Part shown: positions 28,899 to 37,478 of the stretch, in pieces
Position numbering within the stretch: the stretch's first letter is position 1
Layout of the letters: every line of letters begins with the position of its first letter
Assembly (NCBI RefSeq): GCF_000802185.1
Contig: NZ_KN676113.1
Coordinates: forward strand, 1,465,087 to 1,529,086
DNA from: Belnapia sp. F-4-1
GTDB taxonomy: Bacteria; Pseudomonadota; Alphaproteobacteria; Acetobacterales; Acetobacteraceae
DNA length: 64,000 nt
Direction: 5' to 3'
Position numbers and translations under genes: made by a program
Notes under the pieces: model-generated
The model's input: only the letters and a program-made list of their open reading frames with translations
Database searches by the model: none
Told to the model about the DNA's origin: nothing

Positions 28899-29128
28899 GA
28901 AGCTTCCCCACCAAGCCATGGATTTCAGTGGCGGAAGCTAACCTCGTTTATCCCCGCTGTCCAAAGCTTCGCCGGCACGGCTTGTCCGCAGCCAGGCAAG
29001 AAGGCCGGTCCGCCGCGACATTTTGTTACGATTAACGAAGTGTTTCCAAAAGTGCATACTCAATCTTAGGTTGTATTGTTCGCCACGGTCACCCGCCTTG
29101 TGCGTCCATCGGCAAAAGGAGTCGAGCC

Positions 29129-30001
29129 ATGGCTGACTACGCGTCCATCATCGGCGGCAACGGAGGCCATCTGGCCTTCGACGAGGTGCCGCGCGGCATC
29201 GACGCCTTCTACCATGTCGAAACCGCCCTCCCGATCCTCGACCTCTCCATGCGCAGCGGCGACAGCTATGTCGACGGTGCCGGCAACGCCAACCCGCTGC
29301 ATGTCCTTCTCGGCAAGGGTGACGACACCGTCCATACCGGCAGCGGCGACGACAGCATCTTTGGCGGCAAGGGCGACGACAGCATCGATGCCGGCGACGG
29401 CCGCAACTTCGTCATCGGCGGCCAGGACCACGACACCATCAGCGCCGGCCATGGCGACGACACGCTGAGCGGCGACAAGGGGGATGACGGGATCTGGGGC
29501 GGCGGCGGCCAGGACTACCTCGCCGGCGACGACGGCAACGACTTCCTCGATGGCGGTGCCGGCAACGACACGCTTGACGGCGGCAAGGGAGACGACGACC
29601 TGTATGGTGGCGCCGGCAACGACTCCCTCATCGGCGGCAAGGATGACGACCTGCTGAACGGCGGCGAGGGCCGCGACACCCTCCTCGGCGGGGCCGGTGA
29701 CGACACCTTGTCCGGCGGCGGCGGTGCCGATGTTCTGTTTGGTGGCGACGGCCACGACTTCTTCTACTTCGGTGACGATTTCGGCTATGACCGGATCACC
29801 GACTTCTCGACCGGAGACAAGCTGATGTTCGCCTCGGACATCAACGGCTCCGGCATCATGACGCCGAAGGACCTGGCGCCCTATGCCAGCGGCGACCACG
29901 CGGCAACGAAGATCACCATCGGCGACAACACCATCGTCCTGCACGGCATGGACAAGGATGTTTTCCTCAGCCACCTGACGCAGTGGGTGAAGATCTTGTA
30001 G
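29129..30001 (+). CDS. RTX calcium-binding repeat protein
   Basis: A 290-residue protein whose middle (residues about 60-210) is a run of GG-x-G-x-D-x nonapeptides such as [18 protein letters not shown] and GDDTLSGGG. After the repeats it has [21 protein letters not shown], a short domain often found behind repeats in secreted RTX proteins, and ends [10 protein letters not shown], without the Asp-plus-hydrophobic end of the larger RTX gene at 17-19 kb. The ATG at 29129 is well supported by AAAAGGAG. The 230-bp region before it is AT-rich around 29020-29070 (TTTTGTTACGATTAACG) and probably carries its promoter. Function unknown. Confidence 0.88.
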   Translation: MADYASIIGGNGGHLAFDEVPRGIDAFYHVETALPILDLSMRSGDSYVDGAGNANPLHVLLGKGDDTVHTGSGDDSIFGGKGDDSIDAGDGRNFVIGGQDHDTISAGHGDDTLSGDKGDDGIWGGGGQDYLAGDDGNDFLDGGAGNDTLDGGKGDDDLYGGAGNDSLIGGKDDDLLNGGEGRDTLLGGAGDDTLSGGGGADVLFGGDGHDFFYFGDDFGYDRITDFSTGDKLMFASDINGSGIMTPKDLAPYASGDHAATKITIGDNTIVLHGMDKDVFLSHLTQWVKIL

Positions 30002-30008
30002 CCGGAGC

Positions 30009-30644
30009 CTATTCGAACTCCGGCATCACCCAGGGCTCCTCGTTCACCGCGGAGACGCGCCAGTCTCCGCCATGCCGCTCCAGCCGCGTCACCCCGAGGT
30101 TGCGGATGGAGAAGGCCAACGCCTGGTGCCCCGTCAGCCCCAGCGCATGGGCGATCGCCGCCCGGATCGAACCGCCATGCGCGACCACCACCACATCCTC
30201 GCCCTTGTGGGCTTCCGCCAGCCGGTCGAGCACCCCGCCGACCCGCGCGGCGACAGTAGCGAAGCTCTCGCCGCCCGGCGGCTCCTCCTCCGCCGCATGC
30301 GGCCAGAAGGGATGCGCCGGGTGCCGCAGCTTCGCCGCCAGCGCCTCATGCGGCAGCCCCTGCCACTCGCCGAGATGCTGCTCGGCGAGGTTCGGCTCGG
30401 TGGCCATGTCCTGCTCCGGATAGCCCGCCGCGAAGATCGCCGCCGCCGTCGCCCGCGTCCGCGCCAGGTTGGAGGTCACCCACACCGCCGGCCGCGGCAG
30501 CCGCGCCGCCAGCCAGCGGAACAGCGAGGCATCCTGCTTCAAGGCGAGGTCGCAGAGCGGCACGTCCATCGCGCCGTAGAAGAGCGTCCGCGCCTTGGGC
30601 TCGACCAGGGCGTGGCGGATCAGGTGGAAGCGTGTTTCCGGCAT
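30009..30644 (-). CDS. Histidine phosphatase (phosphoglycerate-mutase-like)
   Basis: A 211-residue member of the histidine phosphatase superfamily. The catalytic N-terminal motif is LIRHALVEP (RHA instead of the more usual RHG), with SNLARTRATAAAI as the conserved Arg segment and VVVVAHGGSIRAAIAHALG with the second catalytic His. Members range from cofactor-dependent mutases to alpha-ribazole and other small-molecule phosphatases, so substrate is open. It starts 7 bp downstream of the ABC permease stop on the same strand, which suggests one transcript of ATPase, permease and phosphatase. Confidence 0.8.
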   Translation of the reverse strand: MPETRFHLIRHALVEPKARTLFYGAMDVPLCDLALKQDASLFRWLAARLPRPAVWVTSNLARTRATAAAIFAAGYPEQDMATEPNLAEQHLGEWQGLPHEALAAKLRHPAHPFWPHAAEEEPPGGESFATVAARVGGVLDRLAEAHKGEDVVVVAHGGSIRAAIAHALGLTGHQALAFSIRNLGVTRLERHGGDWRVSAVNEEPWVMPEFE

Positions 30645-30651
30645 CGCGCCG

Positions 30652-31455
30652 CTATTCCCCGATATTGAGCAGCGCGCCCCGCACCCGCGCCGATTCGAAT
30701 TGGCGGAGGAAGACGTAGCCCATCAGCGCCAGCCACGCCGCATCCAGCGCGAAGGCCGCCAGAAGGTGCCCCGTCTCCACCGTCCCGTCGCGCAGCGCCG
30801 CCCGCATCCCTTCAAAGACATGCGCCGAGGGGAGCGCGAGCGCCACCGGCTGCAACCAGCCCGGCAGGATGGCGACGGGGTAGAAGACCGCGGAGAAGGG
30901 CGTCAGCCCGAACAGGATCGACCAGGCCAGCGCCTCCGCCCCCGCGCCGTAGCGCAGGATCAGCGCGGTGACGCCGAGCGCCACCGCCCAGCCCATCACC
31001 AGCAGCGCCGCGAAGAAGCCGACGACCACCGGCCCCATCGTCAGGATGCCGAAGGAATAGAGCAGCCAGGCCAGCAGCATCGCCGGCAGCACGCCGACCA
31101 GGACGCGGATGATGCTCATCCCCATCAGCGCCGCCACCAGCTCCCGCGGGCGGAGCGGGCTGACGAAGACATGGCCGAGGTTGCGCGACCAGATCTCCTC
31201 GAGGAAGGAAAGCGAGAAGCCCATCTGGCTGCGGAGCGCCACCTCCCACAGCAGCACGCCCCCGAGCAGCACGCCCGCCGCGACGCTCGCCGTATTCCCC
31301 TGCACGCCCGCGAGATACGAGGTGACGAAGCCCCACACCACCATCTGCAGCACCGGCCAGTACATCAGCTCCACCACCCGCGGCCAGGACCGCCGGTAGA
31401 GCGCAAGGTGCCGGTAGATGATCCCCCAGACCCGGCGGAAGGCGGCCCGGTTCAC
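30652..31455 (-). CDS. ABC-2 type transporter permease
   Basis: A 267-residue inner-membrane subunit of an ABC exporter. Six hydrophobic segments are seen, starting near LMYWPVLQMVVWGFVTSYLAG and ending with LAAFALDAAWLALMGYVFL. The middle LPGWLQPVALALPSAHVFEGMRAALRDG is the ABC-2 permease motif region. The start is a GTG at 31455 that overlaps the ATPase stop (GTGA). Together with the ATPase it probably exports a lipid, glycan or drug; the substrate is unknown. Confidence 0.85.
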   Translation of the reverse strand: MNRAAFRRVWGIIYRHLALYRRSWPRVVELMYWPVLQMVVWGFVTSYLAGVQGNTASVAAGVLLGGVLLWEVALRSQMGFSLSFLEEIWSRNLGHVFVSPLRPRELVAALMGMSIIRVLVGVLPAMLLAWLLYSFGILTMGPVVVGFFAALLVMGWAVALGVTALILRYGAGAEALAWSILFGLTPFSAVFYPVAILPGWLQPVALALPSAHVFEGMRAALRDGTVETGHLLAAFALDAAWLALMGYVFLRQFESARVRGALLNIGE

Positions 31456-32201
31456 GCCGGCACCCGCTGCCGCCCGCGGGCGATGTCGAGGAAGACCTGC
31501 TCCAGATCCTCCCGCCCATACTTGCCGAGCAGCCCGGCCGGGCTGCCGCTGTCGACCACCCGCCCCTGCTTCAGCATCAGCACATGGCCGCAAAGCCGCT
31601 CCACCTCCGCCATGTTGTGGCTGGCGAGCAGGATGGAGCAGCCGGTCTCCGCCCGGTACCGCTCCAGCCAGGACCGCACCCAGTCGCCCGTATCCGGGTC
31701 GAGGCTCACCGTCGGTTCATCCAGCAGCAGCAGCTCCGGCCGGTTGACCAGCGACTTGGCCAGCGCCACCCGCGTCTTCTGCCCGGCCGAGAGCTGCCCC
31801 GCCGGCCGGTCCAGCAGATCGGTCAGCTGCAGCTGCGCCGCCAGTTCGCCGATCCGCCGCTCCGCCTCCGGCACGTCGTAAAGATGCGCATAGACCCGCA
31901 GGTTCTCGGCCACGCTCAGCCGCGCCGGCAGGGCGATATAGGGCGAGGAGAAATTCATCCGCGCGAGCGCCGAGAACCGGTCCCGCGCCATGTCATGCCC
32001 GAGCACGCTGATCCGCCCCCCGCTCGGCACCAGCAGGCCGAGCAGCATGGCGATGGTTGTCGTCTTGCCGGCCCCGTTGCCGCCGAGCAGCCCCCAGGTC
32101 GCCCCGCGCGGCATGGAGAAGGAGAGGGCATCGACCGCTGGCGGCGCATCGGGGGCGTAGCGCTTGCTCAGCGCCTCGGCGAGGATGGCGGGCGTTTCCA
32201 T
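31452..32201 (-). CDS. ABC transporter ATPase with an unusual Q-loop
   Basis: A 249-residue nucleotide-binding subunit. Walker A is GGNGAGKTTT (about 40-49), the signature is LSAGQKTRVALA, Walker B is LLLLDEPTVSLDP, and the switch His is in LLASHNM. The Q-loop region reads ARMNFSSPYIALPARLSVAEN, with no Gln at the usual position, yet other motifs are intact. It is linked to the permease by GTGA overlap. Subfamily is of the multidrug/NodI-like type that works with ABC-2 permeases. It lies 16 bp downstream of the two decayed GGDEF/EAL-like genes. Confidence 0.9.
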   Translation of the reverse strand: METPAILAEALSKRYAPDAPPAVDALSFSMPRGATWGLLGGNGAGKTTTIAMLLGLLVPSGGRISVLGHDMARDRFSALARMNFSSPYIALPARLSVAENLRVYAHLYDVPEAERRIGELAAQLQLTDLLDRPAGQLSAGQKTRVALAKSLVNRPELLLLDEPTVSLDPDTGDWVRSWLERYRAETGCSILLASHNMAEVERLCGHVLMLKQGRVVDSGSPAGLLGKYGREDLEQVFLDIARGRQRVPA

Positions 32202-32217
32202 ATGCCCGCCATATGCG

Positions 32218-33366
32218 TCAGCCCCGCGGCCGCAGCAACCGCCCTTCGAACAAGGTGATGCCCGCCTCCCATCCCCAGCCGATCGCCGCCGCCCGGTCCG
32301 CCCCCGCCAGCATCACCCTGCCGCGGTCCGCCGGCAGCGCCGCCGCGAAGCCCGGCAGCGCCGCCGACCACCGCAGCCGCAGCAGATCCACCTGCAAGCC
32401 GGCCAGCGGCAGGGCGGGCAGCAGGACCGGCGCCGCGAGGTCGAGCGCCACCCGCCAGCCGCGCAGCCGGCAGAAGTCGCGGGCGAAGGCAAAGCCCGCC
32501 AGGTCGGCCAGCGCATCCCCGGCGGCGAAGGAGACGGTCATTCGCCCCCGCCGCTCCGGCCCCAACGCCGCGTCGAGGCGGAGGAATTCAGGCTCCGCCA
32601 CCGTCTCCGGCGCCAGCGACAGCCCGGCCTGGCCGAGCCGCCTTGCGTCCTCCGGCCGGGCCAGCTCGTTGAGCAGCCGCCGGTCGGCCAGCCGCCGCAA
32701 CCGGCGGAACAGCGCCGGGGCCAGCGCCGGATCCGCCCCCGGCAGCAGCGTGGCGCAGAGCTCCGCCCAGTGCAGCGACCAGTCCTCCCACTCCGTCTCC
32801 GGCCCGGCCTCGCCCGGTGCGAGGCGACAGACCGGCCGCCGCACCAGGAAGCGTGCCAGGCTGGCATGGCCGAGCCCCCGCTCCAGCGCCGCGAGGTCGG
32901 CGGCCGAGATCGGCAGCCTGTCCTCCTCCGGCACCGGCCAGCGCGGCGCCGCCTGGCTCGGCGTCAGACTCTCCTCCACCGCCGCCAGCAGCGCCGCCGC
33001 CTCCTCCGGCAGCCGCCGCCGGGCGAAGGGCAGCTGTCCCTCGGCAGCGAAAAGGATGCCGAGCGCCGCCTGCACCTCGCCCAGATGCCGCCCCTCCGGT
33101 GGGGCGATGGCGACGATGTCGCCGTTCGGCAATTCGAAGACGCGCGCCCGGGTCGGACGCATCAGCGGCGCCAGCGCATCGCGAACCAGGCGCTGGTGAT
33201 GGGTCCGCCGCAACTCCTCGGCCAGGGTACCGAGGCGGAGGTGCAGCACCTCCCGCACCGTGCCGGCGGCCACCGCCTCGCGCAGGAAGTGCGCCAGCGC
33301 CAGCGCATCGGCGCCGCGCGGCCCGGCGAAGGGCCGCAGCGGGGCGAGGGAGGGCTCCGTCGTCAT
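32218..33366 (-). CDS. Hypothetical protein resembling a decayed GGDEF-EAL architecture (A)
   Basis: A 382-residue cytoplasmic protein with no intact known motif. The N-terminal half has a pattern VFELPNGDIVAIAPPEGRHLGEVQAALGILF, which could be a worn GGDEF-like beta-hairpin. The C-terminal half has DFCRLRGWRVALDLAAP and LQVDLLRLRWSAALP and ends GWGWEAGITLFEGRLLRPRG, which resembles the later strands and final loop of an EAL phosphodiesterase without the ExL residues. It starts at an ATG that overlaps the stop of gene B by 4 bp, so the two are coupled. It lies just upstream of the ABC ATPase on the same strand. Function unknown; regulatory scaffold is one possibility. Confidence 0.6.
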   Translation of the reverse strand: MTTEPSLAPLRPFAGPRGADALALAHFLREAVAAGTVREVLHLRLGTLAEELRRTHHQRLVRDALAPLMRPTRARVFELPNGDIVAIAPPEGRHLGEVQAALGILFAAEGQLPFARRRLPEEAAALLAAVEESLTPSQAAPRWPVPEEDRLPISAADLAALERGLGHASLARFLVRRPVCRLAPGEAGPETEWEDWSLHWAELCATLLPGADPALAPALFRRLRRLADRRLLNELARPEDARRLGQAGLSLAPETVAEPEFLRLDAALGPERRGRMTVSFAAGDALADLAGFAFARDFCRLRGWRVALDLAAPVLLPALPLAGLQVDLLRLRWSAALPGFAAALPADRGRVMLAGADRAAAIGWGWEAGITLFEGRLLRPRG

Positions 33367-34415
33367 GCCACCGCCTCCGCCGCCGGGCCAGTCGCCATCG
33401 CCCCGAGCCGCGCGGCCCAGTCGAGCGCGGCCGCGCCGTCGCAGCCGGTCACCACCAGCCGCTCCCCGGGCCGGTCGCGCAGCACGGCGAGCGCCGCCCG
33501 CTCCTCCAGCGCCGGCGACCAGCGCAGCAGCAGCAGGTCGGCCGGCAGCCCGGCCGGGGCGAGCAGCGCCAGCCCGGCCGCATCCAGCCCTTCCAGCGCC
33601 AAGCCCCAGCCTCGCGCCGCCAGCGCCTCGCGCTGCGCAGGCAAGCCGGGATCGGCCGCGGCGGCGAGCGGCAGCACGCCGAACAGGCCGGCCACGGCGG
33701 CCGGTGGCGGCAACACCCCCACCGGCAGCGGCAGCAGCCGCCAGCCGGGCAGGTCGCGCGCCCAGGTGGCGAGGCCGGGCAGCAGCCGCCGCGCCAGCCG
33801 CTCCGCCGCATGCGCCATCAGATCCGCATCCGCCGCCAGCAGCCCCAGCACCGCGGCCAGGGCCGGGCGCGACAACCGCAGCCGCCGCCCGCGGCCTGGC
33901 ACCGCCGCGCCCGGGCGGATCACATGCCGGTGCCGCAGCACCGTATCGGCCGGGAGCGAATCGAGCCGCCCCTCCAGCCCCGCCAAGCCCTCGACCGGCG
34001 AGGCCATCGCTTCCGGCCCGGCAAGCTGCGCCGCGGCCGCCCAGGCGAGCAGCGCCGCCGCATCCCGGGGCAGGGTCCAGATGGTTGGAGCCGGCGCCTC
34101 GGGGCCGGCAAGCTGCGCCAGCGCCGCCGCCGCCCGCCGCGCCGCCGCCGGCATGGCGCAGAGCAGCAGCAGCTCCCCCGCCGCCGTGTCGTAGACCGCG
34201 CCGCCGCCGGCCTCGGCCGCGTCCTGCAACAGGGCCCGCGCCAGCCGCCGCCGCGCCGGCGGCCCGGCCAGCCGCCCGGCCGGGCTCAAAAGCAGGGCAA
34301 CACGTCCCTCCGCGCCAGGCAGGGCCTGGCGGAGCAGGGGCAGAAGCCCCGCCATCGGCGGGGAGGCCGGCGGAGGGGCGGGAAAGCCGGCGAGGCGGGG
34401 TCCGGTCACGATCAT
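33363..34415 (-). CDS. Hypothetical protein resembling a decayed GGDEF-EAL architecture (B)
   Basis: A 350-residue, Ala/Leu/Pro-rich cytoplasmic protein. The N-terminal part has RRRLARALLQDAAEAGGGAVYDT followed by AGELLLLCAMPAAARRAAAAL, reminiscent of a GGDEF helix-hairpin; the C-terminal part has REALAARGWGLALEGLDAAGLAL, then LPADLLLLRWSPALEERA and LVVTGCDGAAALDWAARLG, in the same order as the EAL-like region of gene A. No catalytic residue of either domain is retained. Its 3' end overlaps gene A (ATGA). Divergent from a PPP phosphatase 53 bp away. The two genes are probably ancient paralogues, but this needs a structure comparison. Confidence 0.6.
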   Translation of the reverse strand: MIVTGPRLAGFPAPPPASPPMAGLLPLLRQALPGAEGRVALLLSPAGRLAGPPARRRLARALLQDAAEAGGGAVYDTAAGELLLLCAMPAAARRAAAALAQLAGPEAPAPTIWTLPRDAAALLAWAAAAQLAGPEAMASPVEGLAGLEGRLDSLPADTVLRHRHVIRPGAAVPGRGRRLRLSRPALAAVLGLLAADADLMAHAAERLARRLLPGLATWARDLPGWRLLPLPVGVLPPPAAVAGLFGVLPLAAAADPGLPAQREALAARGWGLALEGLDAAGLALLAPAGLPADLLLLRWSPALEERAALAVLRDRPGERLVVTGCDGAAALDWAARLGAMATGPAAEAVA

Positions 34416-34468
34416 GCGCTGTCCTGGCGCGGTGCGGTGCGGCGCGTCATCCTCTAAAGTCGCGCCGG

Positions 34469-35260
34469 ATGGTGAACGATGCCCTAAGCGCCGGCCCGAA
34501 ATCGGCGCGCCCCGCTGCCCCCTGGCCAGCCCCCTGGCCCGGCCAGCTCGCCCCCGGCGCGCTGCCCCCGGGCTGGCGCATCTATGCGGTGGGCGATGTG
34601 CACGGTTGCGCCGACCGGCTGGCCGCGCTGCACGCCCTGATCGCCGAGGACGCCGCCGCCCGCCCGACCGAGCGCATCACCCTCATTCATCTCGGCGACT
34701 ATGTGGATCGCGGCCCGGACAGCGCCGCCGTGCTGCGCCGCCTGCTCGACCCGGCGCCGCTGCTCGGCGAGGCCATCGGCGAGGTCGAGGTGGTGAACCT
34801 CCTCGGCAACCACGAGGTGATGATGCTCGACGCCTGCGAGCCGGAGGCGCATCCCGGCGCGCTGCCCTTCTGGCTCGACAATGGCGGCGCCGCCACGCTC
34901 GCCAGCTACGGCGCCGACCCGGAGGATCCGGAGGCCTGCGCCGCCGTTCTGCCGGAGGATCTCGACCTGCTGCGCCACTGCCCCCTGCAATTCTCCGCCG
35001 GCGACTACCTCTTCGTGCATGCCGGCGTGCGGCCCGGCATCCCGACCGACCGGCAGGATCCCTTCGACCTCGTCTGGATCCGCGAGCCCTTCCTTTCCTT
35101 CGACGGCGACCTGCCGCTGGTCGTCGTCCATGGCCATACCCCAAGCGAGCTACCGGTGGTGCGCCCGCATCGGATCGGCATCGACACCGGGGCCTGCTTC
35201 GGCGGCGCGCTGAGCTGCGTGGTGCTGGAAGGCCACCGGCTGCGCTTCCTCTCCGCATGA
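34469..35260 (+). CDS. PPP-family serine/threonine phosphatase (metallophosphoesterase)
   Basis: A 263-residue two-metal phosphatase. All PPP motifs are present: GDVHGCADRL, GDYVDRGPDS, LLGNHEVMMLD, FVHAGVRPG and GHTPSELP. It resembles the bacterial Apa/PrpA-like protein phosphatases. A Pro-rich N-terminal stretch of about 34 residues precedes the domain. The ATG at 34469 is chosen because the gene starts just past the divergent gene B. Substrate unknown; protein or dinucleotide dephosphorylation is possible. The heptose-kinase-like gene follows 79 bp downstream. Confidence 0.88.
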   Translation: MVNDALSAGPKSARPAAPWPAPWPGQLAPGALPPGWRIYAVGDVHGCADRLAALHALIAEDAAARPTERITLIHLGDYVDRGPDSAAVLRRLLDPAPLLGEAIGEVEVVNLLGNHEVMMLDACEPEAHPGALPFWLDNGGAATLASYGADPEDPEACAAVLPEDLDLLRHCPLQFSAGDYLFVHAGVRPGIPTDRQDPFDLVWIREPFLSFDGDLPLVVVHGHTPSELPVVRPHRIGIDTGACFGGALSCVVLEGHRLRFLSA

Positions 35261-35339
35261 CGGAGCGATGCTACCTGCATTACAAGATTTGGCGTCTCTC
35301 GCCTTGCGTGTGAGCCCTGGCTTAGGCTACCGCAGGGGG

Positions 35340-36752
35340 ATGCACGGCCCCGCGCCCGAACCTCGTCCGAGCCCATCCGGCGCCATCCCGGCCGATCTGC
35401 TGGAAGCGGTGCGGCAGCTGAAGCGCGGCACCGTCCTCGTCGTCGGCGATGCCATGCTCGACCGCTATGTCTATGGCCGGGTCGAGCGCATCAGCCCCGA
35501 AGCCCCTATCCCGGTCCTGGCGGTTGAGCGCGAGGTCGCGCTGCCCGGCGGCGCCGGCAACGTTGTACGGAATCTGACAGCGCTCGGCGCTGCCGTTGCC
35601 TTCGTCTCCATCGTCGGCGACGACCAGGCGGGTAGCGACCTCACCGGGCTGATCGGTGGCCAGCCGGGCGTCGAGCCATGGCTGCTGGTCCAGGGCGGCC
35701 GCGCCACCACGGTGAAGACGCGCTTCGTCGCCAGCGGCCAGCAGCTGCTCCGCGCCGACCATGAGGAGGCGGCGCCCATCCACCCCCGCCTCGCCGACCG
35801 GCTGGTGCGCATCGCCGCTGATGCCGTGGCGGCGACGACGGTCATGGTGCTCTCCGACTACCGCAAGGGCGTGCTGGCCGGCACCACCGCGACGCGGCTG
35901 ATCGCCGCGGCGCGCACCGCCGGGCGCAAGATCGTGGTCGACCCGCGCGGCGGCGACCCGGGCCGCTTCGCCGGCGCCGACCTCATCATCCCCGATTGCG
36001 CCGAGCTCGCCGCAGCCACCGGCCTGCCCACCGGCACCGAGACCGAGATCGCGGCCGCCGCCACCGCGCTCCGCACCGCGCATGGCTTCGGCGCCGTGCT
36101 CGTCATCCGCGGCCCGGAGGGCGTGATGCTGGTCGGCGAGGATGCGGTGCCGCAGCACCTGCCCGCCGATGTGGCGGAACTCGTCGATCCGGCCGGCGCG
36201 GGCGATGCGGTGATCTCCGTCACCGCCGCCGGCCTCGCGGTCGGCCTGCCGCTGCCGCTGATCGCCCGGCTCGCCGCCCTGGCCGCCGGCATCGCCATGG
36301 GCAAGTCCGGCATCGGCGTGGTGCGCGAGGACGAGTTCCTCGAGGTGCTGACCCCCGGCCGCCTCGCCGCCCGCAAGCTCGTCACCCGCGGCCAGGCCGC
36401 CGAGCGCGTCGAGGGCTGGCGCCGCGCCGGCCATCGCGTCGGCTTCCTCGCCGCCAGCACCGCGGCCGCCGAGCCGCATCTTCTGGACCGCGCGCAGGAC
36501 TGGTGCGACCGGCTCATCATCGGCATCGCCGATGGCGACCCGGCGGCAGAAGACCTTGCCGAGCGCAACAGCGTCGACCTCGTCATCCGCTACGGGGCGG
36601 AGACGGCGCTCGACCTCATCCGCATGCTGCGCCCGGACGTGCTGGTGCAGGACCCCGGCCGCGCACCGGAGACGCTGGCCGGCGGCGACATCATGCAGGA
36701 ATGGGGCGGCATCGTCCGCCGCCCCGTGGCCGAGTCGCATCAAGGGCTTTGA
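35340..36752 (+). CDS. HldE-like heptose-7-phosphate kinase with degenerate second domain
   Basis: A 470-residue protein. Residues about 15-335 are a PfkB/ribokinase-fold kinase close to HldE: VLVVGDAMLDRYVYGRVERI, ISPEAPIPVL, PGGAGNVVRNLTALGA, VMVLSDYRKGVL and VDPAGAGDAVIS with the catalytic Asp289. Normal HldE then carries an adenylyltransferase with a CFDxxHxGH motif. Here the region (RVGFLAASTAAAEPHLLDRA, then LIIGIADG) has lost that motif and the RLKGPxRP loop, so the domain is shorter, although the late LRPDVLVQDPG is kept. The protein may act only as a kinase. RBS GGGGGA lies before the ATG. LPS heptose synthesis is the expected pathway. Confidence 0.8.
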   Translation: MHGPAPEPRPSPSGAIPADLLEAVRQLKRGTVLVVGDAMLDRYVYGRVERISPEAPIPVLAVEREVALPGGAGNVVRNLTALGAAVAFVSIVGDDQAGSDLTGLIGGQPGVEPWLLVQGGRATTVKTRFVASGQQLLRADHEEAAPIHPRLADRLVRIAADAVAATTVMVLSDYRKGVLAGTTATRLIAAARTAGRKIVVDPRGGDPGRFAGADLIIPDCAELAAATGLPTGTETEIAAAATALRTAHGFGAVLVIRGPEGVMLVGEDAVPQHLPADVAELVDPAGAGDAVISVTAAGLAVGLPLPLIARLAALAAGIAMGKSGIGVVREDEFLEVLTPGRLAARKLVTRGQAAERVEGWRRAGHRVGFLAASTAAAEPHLLDRAQDWCDRLIIGIADGDPAAEDLAERNSVDLVIRYGAETALDLIRMLRPDVLVQDPGRAPETLAGGDIMQEWGGIVRRPVAESHQGL

Positions 36753-36827
36753 TCCGGCAGCACAAGGTTGTGTGAGCACCCTGGCGCGGGGTACAGGCAT
36801 CCGGCCAACACGGTGGCCGAGGAATCG

Positions 36828-37442
36828 ATGCGCGTGACGTTCAAGGCTCTGGCTGCAACGGTGATGCTCGCCGCTTTCGTCCCGGCCATCGGCCAAGCCC
36901 AGCCCGCCGCCCAGCGCCCGGCGGCCCAGCCCCAGCCGGCGCAGGCCCCCGCCGCCGAGAGCAGCCCGGACCGCACCATGGCCGTCTTCACCGACTGGGT
37001 GGTCCGCTGCGAGACGCGCGCGGCCAGCGGCACCGCGTCCGCCACCCGGCTCTGCGAGATGGCGCAGACGACGCAGGACCAGCGCCAGCAACCGGTGGCC
37101 GTGCTCGCCATCGGCCGCACCGTGAAGGGCGAGCCGCTGCGCCTTGTCGCTCAGGTGCCGGTGAACCTTCAGATCGGCCCGCCGGCCAAGCTGGTGCTCG
37201 ACATCCCCAACCGCCCGGCCGAAGCACCGTTGACGGTCGCCTTCCGCAATTGCATCCCGCGCGGCTGCTTCGCCGAACTGGAGCTGCGCGACGACGCCGT
37301 GCTGCGCCGCCTGCGCGCCCGCCCGGCCGAAGCCGCCGGCCGGCTGGAATGGAAGGACGCCAGCGGCGGCGACGCCTCCATCCCCGTCTCCTTCCGCGGC
37401 TTCACCGCGGCCCTCGACGCCCTCGCCAAGGAAGGCGAATAG
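36828..37442 (+). CDS. Invasion-associated locus B (IalB) family protein
   Basis: A 204-residue exported protein: signal peptide MRVTFKALAATVMLAAFVPAIGQA, a Pro/Gln/Ala linker of about 30 residues, then the IalB domain (FTDWVVRCETRAAS, LRLVAQVPVNLQIGPPAKLVL, CIPRGCFAELEL). Four Cys sit at conserved places, two in RCET and LCEM and two in NCIPRGC, probably forming disulfides in the periplasm. IalB is named from Bartonella invasion but is widespread in environmental alphaproteobacteria, where its role is unknown. A hairpin at 37451-37472 follows. Confidence 0.88.
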   Translation: MRVTFKALAATVMLAAFVPAIGQAQPAAQRPAAQPQPAQAPAAESSPDRTMAVFTDWVVRCETRAASGTASATRLCEMAQTTQDQRQQPVAVLAIGRTVKGEPLRLVAQVPVNLQIGPPAKLVLDIPNRPAEAPLTVAFRNCIPRGCFAELELRDDAVLRRLRARPAEAAGRLEWKDASGGDASIPVSFRGFTAALDALAKEGE

Positions 37443-37450
37443 GCCGCGGC

Positions 37451-37472
37451 GGGAGGGGGCGGCGCCCCTCCC
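37451..37472. terminator. GC-rich hairpin between convergent genes
   Basis: GGGAGGGG (37451-37458) pairs with CCCCTCCC (37465-37472) around a 6-nt loop. It lies between the 3' ends of ialB and the minus-strand Bug gene, 8 bp from each. It probably terminates both; no T-run is seen. Confidence 0.55.
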
Positions 37473-37478
37473 GATGCG

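Noticed and set aside
29129..30001. Antisense frame rich in Val/Ala opposite the RTX gene
   Set aside because: It is the mirror of the Gly/Asp repeats and has no start signals; the plus-strand RTX repeats are unmistakable.
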